NCBI GenBank assembly: GCA_945878115.1
Contig: CAMDVD010000008.1
Span: forward strand, 16,668 to 80,667
Reading direction: 5' to 3'
Origin: Chitinophaga pinensis
Lineage (GTDB): Bacteria > Bacteroidota > Bacteroidia > Chitinophagales > Chitinophagaceae
DNA length: 64,000 nucleotides
In this document: positions 59,493-64,000 of the stretch, piece after piece
How positions within the stretch are numbered: position 1 is the stretch's first letter
Layout: each line of letters opens with the position of its first letter
Program-made: the position numbers and the translations under genes
The notes under the pieces: model-generated
What the model saw: only the letters and a program-made list of their open reading frames with translations
Database searches by the model: none
What the model was told of the DNA's origin: nothing

Positions 59493-61346
59493 ATGAAGGC
59501 AAATATATTTTTTTGGAGTTTATTACTTTTAGCAACGCAAGTAATAGCCCAAGTTCAGAAAACAAATGGTGTATCCGCATCACCAACTCAAGTTAATTTT
59601 GCGGATCATTCCAGAACAGATTTTAATCCCAATTTAATTTTCCTTGACCAACATCCGATTCCATCTGCTGAGTATGGAAATAAAAAGGAAGCCATTAATA
59701 CATTGCGCCGTCAAAAAGAAGCAGAAGGACTTCCAAGTGAAAAAAAGAAGAGAGGTTTAGCTCTAAATCCAACTATCGTAAAAGGTATACAAGGCAATAC
59801 GGCAAATGGTGTTCCGAATGACAATGATATTGCAGTTTCTAATGATGGTAAAGTGGTAAGTGTTGTAAATTCTAACATGCGAATTTATGATGATACAGGC
59901 AAGACCTTATTGAATAAGTCATTGACAAATTTGGTTGCACCAGCCGGTGTGTTTTCATGGATTTCAGATCCTCGTGTGATTTATGATCCTATTGCCGACA
60001 AGTTTATTTTGGTTTGTTTTTCAGGTTCATTGAGTACGGAATCTACCATATTGGTTGGCTTTACACAAACGAATGATCCAGCTGGTATATGGAATATATA
60101 TACTTTGAATGGGGCTTCGTTTAATGATTCTACTTGGAGTGATTATCCGATTATTTCTATTTCAGATAAAGATTTATTTATCACTTTCAATCAAGTAAAA
60201 GACAATGTGAGTTGGACAATTGGGTTTAAGCAATCTGTAATTTGGCAAATAAAAAAATCGAATGGCTATACTGGAATTCCTTTGCAGTATACACTTTGGA
60301 GCAATATTAATTTTAATGGCGCGCCTTTGCGAAATATTTGTCCAGCCAAAAATCAATCTTCAACCATGGGCAACAATATGTATTTTTTGACTTTGCGAAA
60401 TGTAGACATGAGCAATGATTCTATTTTTGTAAATGAAATTACAGACTCTTATGAATCGGGAAATGCAACCATCACGCAAAAGGTTTTGGTATCACCAGTA
60501 GCATACGGATTTCCACCAAATGCAAGAGAAAAATCAACTACTATTCCAGGAAATTATTTGATGACGAATGATGCCAGGGTATTGGCAGCCATTTATGAAA
60601 ATGATTATATTTATTTCGGATCCAATACAGTAAATCCTTTGTACATGAATGCTGGTGTGTATTTGGGAAACATCAAAAATATCAGTAGCCCTACGCCAAC
60701 AGTGAATGCCGATATTATTTCATCTGCGAGTATTGAGTATGGTTATCCTTCCATGACGTATATCGGACAGTCGGCCAATGAACATAAAATCATGTATACA
60801 TTTTCACATTGTTATGTAGATAGTTTTCCGGGAACGAGTGTATTGTATAAAGATGCACAAGAAAATTATTCAGACATCATTGCAGTAAAAAATGGAACAT
60901 CTTATATCAACGTATTATCTGATTCTACAGAGCGTTGGGGCGATTATACCAATATCCAAAAAATGTATAATAATCCGAATCGCATTTATTTGGCAGGCTC
61001 TTGGGGCAAAAGTGGTGGTATGAATAATTGGATTACAATTTTGGATAATAAAGATTACCCAACTGCGATAACGACTTTGGAAAAACAAAACGAGCATGAG
61101 GTATTTCCAAATCCTATTAGTGAAAAAAGATTTACTACAAAATTCACGATGGATAAAACACAAAAGGTTCGATTTGAGATGTTGGATATACAAGGCAAAG
61201 TCATTTCGCAGATGTTGTATACTCGAGTAAAAGCTGGCGCAAATGAATTTTCATTTTCCATCAGTGACTTAGCGCAAGGTATGTATCTCTTTAGAATGAA
61301 AGGAGATGATGGATATCTTTCCACAGAGAAGGTGATGGTGAAATAG
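59493..61346 (+). CDS. T9SS type-A secreted protein of unknown function
   Basis: A 617-residue exported protein. The signal peptide covers residues 1-20 (ends Val-Ile-Ala-Gln). The central region is beta-rich, with Asp-Pro-Arg-Val-Ile-Tyr-Asp-Pro-Ile-Ala-Asp-Lys-Phe (about 165-177) typical of exported beta-propeller-like proteins. The C-terminal about 80 residues (Val-Phe-Pro-Asn-Pro-Ile ... Gly-Met-Tyr-Leu-Phe-Arg-Met ... Lys-Val-Met-Val-Lys) are a type-A sorting domain. The GTG at 59469 was rejected in favour of 59493 because only the latter begins with a proper signal peptide. The last codons are duplicated 1 kb downstream at 62323-62365. Confidence 0.85.
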   Translation: MKANIFFWSLLLLATQVIAQVQKTNGVSASPTQVNFADHSRTDFNPNLIFLDQHPIPSAEYGNKKEAINTLRRQKEAEGLPSEKKKRGLALNPTIVKGIQGNTANGVPNDNDIAVSNDGKVVSVVNSNMRIYDDTGKTLLNKSLTNLVAPAGVFSWISDPRVIYDPIADKFILVCFSGSLSTESTILVGFTQTNDPAGIWNIYTLNGASFNDSTWSDYPIISISDKDLFITFNQVKDNVSWTIGFKQSVIWQIKKSNGYTGIPLQYTLWSNINFNGAPLRNICPAKNQSSTMGNNMYFLTLRNVDMSNDSIFVNEITDSYESGNATITQKVLVSPVAYGFPPNAREKSTTIPGNYLMTNDARVLAAIYENDYIYFGSNTVNPLYMNAGVYLGNIKNISSPTPTVNADIISSASIEYGYPSMTYIGQSANEHKIMYTFSHCYVDSFPGTSVLYKDAQENYSDIIAVKNGTSYINVLSDSTERWGDYTNIQKMYNNPNRIYLAGSWGKSGGMNNWITILDNKDYPTAITTLEKQNEHEVFPNPISEKRFTTKFTMDKTQKVRFEMLDIQGKVISQMLYTRVKAGANEFSFSISDLAQGMYLFRMKGDDGYLSTEKVMVK

Positions 61347-61358
61347 AGGAGGGGGATT
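61316..61358 (+). repeat. 43-bp direct repeat A, includes the end of the T9SS gene
   Basis: Matches 62323-62365 at 42 of 43 positions. It contains the final codons and TAG of the preceding gene plus GAGGAGGGGGATT. The two copies bracket the RAYT module. Confidence 0.85.
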
Positions 61359-61420
61359 GGAGGTGTTGAAAGTGATGGATTATTGTTTAAAGTTATTCTT
61401 TCAAATTCGATGAATTAAAT

Positions 61421-61735
61421 TGTTCTGCGAAGCGTCTTCGCTTCGTAGAAATATTCTTTTGCTTTCAGCAAAACTAATCGAATTTACATAAAGAAATCTA
61501 TTTCAAAAATGCTAGGTTGGCTGTACGCAGTAAGAGTTTTTGGGTCAGCATAATTTGTTGCACTGCTTTACTTATAAGCTGTTCTGCGAAGCGTCTTCGC
61601 CTCGTAGAAATATTCTTTTGCTTTCAGCAAACTAATCGAATTTACATTAAGAAATCTATTTCAAAAATGCTAGGTTGGCTGTACGCAGTAAGAGTTTTTG
61701 GGTCAGCATAATTTGTTGCACTGCTGTACTTATAA
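61421..61735. repeat. Tandem duplication (about 157 bp, period 159) at the RAYT 3' end
   Basis: Copies 61421-61577 and 61580-61735 differ at about four positions. Each contains the REP-like palindrome and a duplicate of about 90 bases from the 3' end of the transposase gene. Only the second copy is part of the intact gene. Confidence 0.85.
61423..61473 (-). repeat. REP-like palindrome, left end
   Basis: Hairpin 61423-61450 (TTCTGCGAAGCG and CGCTTCGTAGAA around TCTT, one G/T pair) followed by a small stem TTTTGCT/AGCAAAA at 61457-61473. The same two-hairpin unit occurs inverted at 62262-62310 and is duplicated at 61582-61632. Confidence 0.8.
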
Positions 61736-62223
61736 TTCGTTTCTTCATAAACAATTCCTGCTCTCACAGGATTTTGATGAATGTATTGCAACTTCTGATA
61801 AAAAAAATCTGGTGAAAATATTTCTTCGGGATGATTGTCATTTGTCCATATCTTAAATTTCTTGTTTGCTATATTTTGTCTGCTATAAAAATGAAACATG
61901 TGTAACAGCCACTCTCGCCTACTTTCAGGGGTTTCATTAATAATTTTTATGAATGACTTACTTGTAAATGTTTTGAAATCTCTAATAACATCACTGAGAT
62001 TATTGTCTTTCGCTGTCCAAATAGTATGAATATGGTTTGTCATAAATACAAATGCATGTACCTTAAGATTTTTATTTTTTCTGCAATATTCAAAACTCTC
62101 AAGAAGCAATTCTTTATAGACTTCCCTGCTTAATAAATCAATCCAACCTACAATGGTAAAAGTTAAATAATGTGGTGCTCCTTGATTTCTAATTTGATAA
62201 CCTTCGCTAAATTCATAACTCAT
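61642..62223 (-). CDS. REP-associated tyrosine transposase (RAYT, Y1 HUH family)
   Basis: A 193-residue single-strand DNA transposase of the Y1/IS200-related RAYT class. The HUH metal motif is His-Ile-His in Met-Thr-Asn-His-Ile-His-Thr-Ile-Trp (about 62-70). The C-terminal Tyr-Ile-His-Gln-Asn-Pro-Val-Arg-Ala-Gly is a strong family signature. The catalytic Tyr is probably in His-Phe-Tyr-Ser-Arg-Gln, though I cannot fix it by alignment. The gene is intact and flanked by inverted two-hairpin palindromes and by a 43-bp direct repeat. RAYTs are usually single-copy domesticated or dispersing agents of REP sequences. Confidence 0.9.
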   Translation of the reverse strand: MSYEFSEGYQIRNQGAPHYLTFTIVGWIDLLSREVYKELLLESFEYCRKNKNLKVHAFVFMTNHIHTIWTAKDNNLSDVIRDFKTFTSKSFIKIINETPESRREWLLHMFHFYSRQNIANKKFKIWTNDNHPEEIFSPDFFYQKLQYIHQNPVRAGIVYEETNYKYSSATNYADPKTLTAYSQPSIFEIDFLM

Positions 62224-62261
62224 TTTGCAAATCTATATTTTTTAATGATCATTTCGAAAAA

Positions 62262-62310
62262 GTTGCTGAAAGCAACAGAATAGAACTACGAAACGAAAGA
62301 CGTTTCGTAG
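62262..62310 (+). repeat. REP-like palindrome, right end
   Basis: A small stem GTTGCT/AGCAAC (62262-62276) then a perfect 10-bp stem CTACGAAACG/CGTTTCGTAG (62286-62310) with a 5-base loop. Compared with the left end, stem positions change together (A-T to G-C), evidence that pairing is conserved. Confidence 0.8.
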
Positions 62311-62322
62311 AACATAATGGTT

Positions 62323-62365
62323 TCTTTCAACAGAGAAGGTGATGGTGAAATAGAGGAGGGGGATT
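62323..62365 (+). repeat. 43-bp direct repeat B
   Basis: Copy of 61316-61358 with one mismatch. It immediately precedes the truncated HigA-like gene and marks the right edge of the RAYT module. Confidence 0.85.
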
Positions 62366-62379
62366 AATGTGAAAGTAAA

Positions 62380-62523
62380 TTATCGAATTTTTTGAAGCAT
62401 TGCACATAGCTTAAACGCTTCAAATCCTTGTTCATACTTTTCTCTTGTTTGCGTTCCCTTCTTACCATATTGCTTGTCAAGGTGAGCGGTATGCGAAGTC
62501 AATTTTTTATTTATTTGTTTCAT
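62380..62523 (-). pseudogene. N-terminal fragment of a HigA-like antitoxin
   Basis: A 47-residue frame beginning Met-Lys-Gln-Ile-Asn-Lys-Lys and containing Tyr-Gly-Lys-Lys-Gly-Thr (19-24) and Glu-Gln-Gly-Phe-Glu-Ala-Phe-Lys-Leu (31-39). This matches the typical lead of HigA-type XRE antitoxins (Tyr-Gly-x-x-Gly-Thr ... Phe-Glu-x-Gly-Tyr-Glu-x-Phe-Lys). It stops before any helix-turn-helix, 15 bases from the direct repeat B. No HigB toxin is next to it, so the pair was probably lost when the RAYT module or repeat arrived. Confidence 0.6.
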
Positions 62524-62570
62524 GGAAGTATAGTGTTTTTATTTTTTCTTTGTTATGATTTGACTATAGG

Positions 62571-63119
62571 TTATTTGATTCTAATAAAGTTTACACTTCT
62601 ATCCTTGAGAAAATAACTGTCAGAGATAAGCTTATAAATTTCTTTCTTCCCATCAAAGTAATAAATATTAATATAAATTCCTTTCTTATTATGTCGCAGT
62701 CTAAATATTGGTCTTTGCCGTTTATAATGGAATAGGAGAGAATATTTTAAATATGTCCCTTCAGTCCATCCCAATGCTGCTCTTTTAAAAGATCCACCAA
62801 ATATTATTCTATGATTACGATAAAAAGACCAGCGAGGTAAGATACTATCCTTGGTAAATAAGTTTAGACAATAATCTCTTGAAAAATAAAATTCAATGGT
62901 GTCATTTACTTTTATTACTGAATGATCGGACCTTGTATATAATTCAAACGATGTAGAACCTCCTGAATTTGAATTAGCATAAGGAGAGTTCGCTTTATAG
63001 AATAATTTTAAAGAATCTATATATGTTTTAAAATTATTCCATTTATCGTGATTCGATTGTGCAATAATACCTTTTGTTGTCAATGAAATAAAAAATACTA
63101 AAGCAAATAATTTATTCAT
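62571..63119 (-). CDS. Exported protein of unknown function
   Basis: A 182-residue protein with a signal peptide (residues 1-20, ends Ile-Ile-Ala-Gln). A compact beta-rich domain follows with many Tyr, Phe and basic residues (Phe-Tyr-Phe-Ser-Arg-Asp-Tyr, Phe-His-Tyr-Lys-Arg-Gln-Arg). I recognise no family. It stands alone, with the HigA fragment on one side and the IscA-type gene on the other. Basic surface residues hint at binding an acidic partner, but no function is claimed. Confidence 0.6.
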   Translation of the reverse strand: MNKLFALVFFISLTTKGIIAQSNHDKWNNFKTYIDSLKLFYKANSPYANSNSGGSTSFELYTRSDHSVIKVNDTIEFYFSRDYCLNLFTKDSILPRWSFYRNHRIIFGGSFKRAALGWTEGTYLKYSLLFHYKRQRPIFRLRHNKKGIYINIYYFDGKKEIYKLISDSYFLKDRSVNFIRIK

Positions 63120-63200
63120 TATGTGTGATGTTTAGGTATAATAAATTACCGCCAACAACTAATAAAGGGATTACAAAACATCCTTTTATCGCTCTCTCCT

Positions 63201-63548
63201 CTACACTGCAAAACTTTCGCCACAACCGCAGCTTCTACTCGCATTTGGATTCACAAAATTGAAGCCCTTACCATTGAGTCCGTCACTGAAATCCAATTCT
63301 GTATTTACGAGGTAAAGAAAACTTTTAAGATCTGTTACCAACTTGATGCCTTTGTCTTCAAAGACTTGATCCATTGGTTTTATTTCATTGTCGAAATCTA
63401 ATTTATAACTCAAGCCACTACAACCGCCACCAACAACACTTACGCGCACAAAATGGGTATCATCTAATTCAGATTCTTTAAATAGTTGTTCTACTTTTTC
63501 TTTTGCTTTGTCGCTGATATAAATACTATTTTCTAATGCAGTTTCCAT
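63201..63548 (-). CDS. A-type iron-sulfur carrier (IscA/SufA/ErpA family)
   Basis: A 115-residue A-type carrier that delivers Fe-S clusters to target proteins. The three cluster ligands are in Gly-Gly-Gly-Cys-Ser-Gly-Leu-Ser-Tyr (about 41-49) and the C-terminal Ser-Cys-Gly-Cys-Gly-Glu-Ser-Phe. The family length is normal. Other Suf genes are not in the window, so I do not assign one of the paralogue names. A -7 box lies at 63571-63578. Confidence 0.92.
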   Translation of the reverse strand: METALENSIYISDKAKEKVEQLFKESELDDTHFVRVSVVGGGCSGLSYKLDFDNEIKPMDQVFEDKGIKLVTDLKSFLYLVNTELDFSDGLNGKGFNFVNPNASRSCGCGESFAV

Positions 63549-63570
63549 CTGTTTATAATTTAATACAAAG

Positions 63571-63578
63571 CAAAACTA
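63571..63578 (-). promoter_or_regulatory. -7 promoter box for the A-type Fe-S carrier gene
   Basis: TAGTTTTG on the minus strand, a full match to TAnnTTTG, 23 bases before the start at 63548. Confidence 0.5.
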
Positions 63579-63686
63579 CATCATTCTAATACGAATAGCA
63601 TAAATTTTTTAGGTAAAAAAGAAAGCTACGGAAAGTTATTACAAAGAATTTATTCATCTTTTTTAGAGTCCTATTTTGACTTCATA

Positions 63687-64000
63687 TTCAACTAAACCGC
63701 AGAGTCCCGAGGCGGAGACTCTGCGGAGAAAGACTGCAGTTCCCATTCAACTAAATCCTGATACTGAGACTCTTCGAGGAGTGAATCTTATTCCATCTCC
63801 GCAGATGTGTCCTCTTCTCAAATTTTGTATGCGAGTATAATGTTTGTGAGGCACTCTGCGGCTTAGGAATTTCACCTTATGTTCAACTAAACCGCAGAGT
63901 CCCGAGGCGGAGACTCTGCGGAGAAAGACTGCAGTTCCCATTCAACTAAATCCTGATACTGAGACTCTTCGAGGAGTGAATCTTATTCCATCTCCGCAGA
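63687..64000. repeat. 195-bp-period tandem repeat running off the window
   Basis: Bases 63882-64000 repeat 63687-63805 without a visible difference over 119 bp. Each unit carries a 9-bp-stem hairpin (CCGCAGAGT/ACTCTGCGG) and further GACTC/GGAGT words. The array continues past the window end. The short open frames inside it are not credible genes. The gap 63579-63686 shows nothing. Confidence 0.85.

Noticed and set aside
61421..62365. CRISPR array
   Set aside because: Repeats are few, long, palindromic and linked to a transposase; there are no regular spacers and no cas gene.
63747..63941. Short frame in the right-end repeats with a protein-like start
   Set aside because: It lies wholly inside the 195-bp repeat and its sequence follows the repeat hairpins.
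1..64000. tRNA and rRNA genes
   Set aside because: I saw no cloverleaf with a CCA-type end or rRNA-like stretch by eye; a covariance search would be needed to exclude them fully.

Overview
This AT-rich, gene-dense window looks like a chromosomal segment of a member of the phylum Bacteroidota, probably a Chitinophagales- or Sphingobacteriales-like lineage. The evidence is the Bacteroidota-type -7 promoter box (TAnnTTTG) a few bases upstream of many start codons, three secreted proteins with type IX secretion (T9SS) C-terminal sorting domains, a TonB-dependent receptor with an N-terminal carboxypeptidase-regulatory domain, DUF1573, a Bacteroidota-type geranylgeranylglyceryl phosphate synthase, and weak Shine-Dalgarno signals. 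I see no rRNA, tRNA or CRISPR array.

Layout. 1-5.3 kb: TlpA-like thioredoxin, ether-lipid synthase, a DUF433/DUF5615 toxin-antitoxin pair, and a TonB receptor with a His-rich small membrane protein upstream (metal uptake inferred). 5.6-14.0 kb: a tight five-gene operon (HEAT-repeat membrane protein interrupted by one TGA, processive GT2 synthase, TPR plus outer-membrane beta-barrel protein, DUF4838 lipoprotein, DUF1573 lipoprotein) that resembles a poly-GlcNAc-type exopolysaccharide synthesis/export system, followed by purN. 14.6-29.4 kb: mostly housekeeping genes (orphan NuoE-NuoF fusion, gamma carbonic anhydrase, class III aminotransferase, GT-C membrane glycosyltransferase, asnS, def, ruvX, UbiA-type prenyltransferase, dnaX with an A10 frameshift site, DUF502, pheS, SDR) and a VapBC pair. 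29.4-46.6 kb: wHTH/membrane pair, a 2,289-residue T9SS adhesin-like protein, thrC, a secreted caspase-fold candidate next to a secreted M43-like metalloprotease, a T9SS type-B beta-propeller protein, a decayed TonB receptor and a lipoprotein. 46.7-59.4 kb: asnB, a doubly interrupted serine hydrolase, an orphan AbrB-type antitoxin, a membrane protein with an FtsK-gamma-type C-terminus but no motor, flavin reductase, tag, a VOC protein, an arginase-fold protein with altered metal ligands, an ABC-F ATPase, and pabA divergent from pabBC. 59.5-64 kb: a T9SS type-A protein, a REP-associated (RAYT) transposase module, a truncated HigA-like antitoxin, a secreted unknown, an IscA-type Fe-S protein, and the start of a 195-bp tandem repeat.

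The most notable signals are: the exopolysaccharide-type operon with its in-frame stop; the secreted His/Cys caspase-like candidate; the A10 slippery site in dnaX; the RAYT module flanked by inverted palindromes and a 43-bp direct repeat that copies the end of the preceding gene; two dispersed hairpin families whose copies show compensatory base changes; and several genes decayed by single stop codons. Start sites were often moved downstream of the longest reading frame because the -7 box lies at or inside the longer start.
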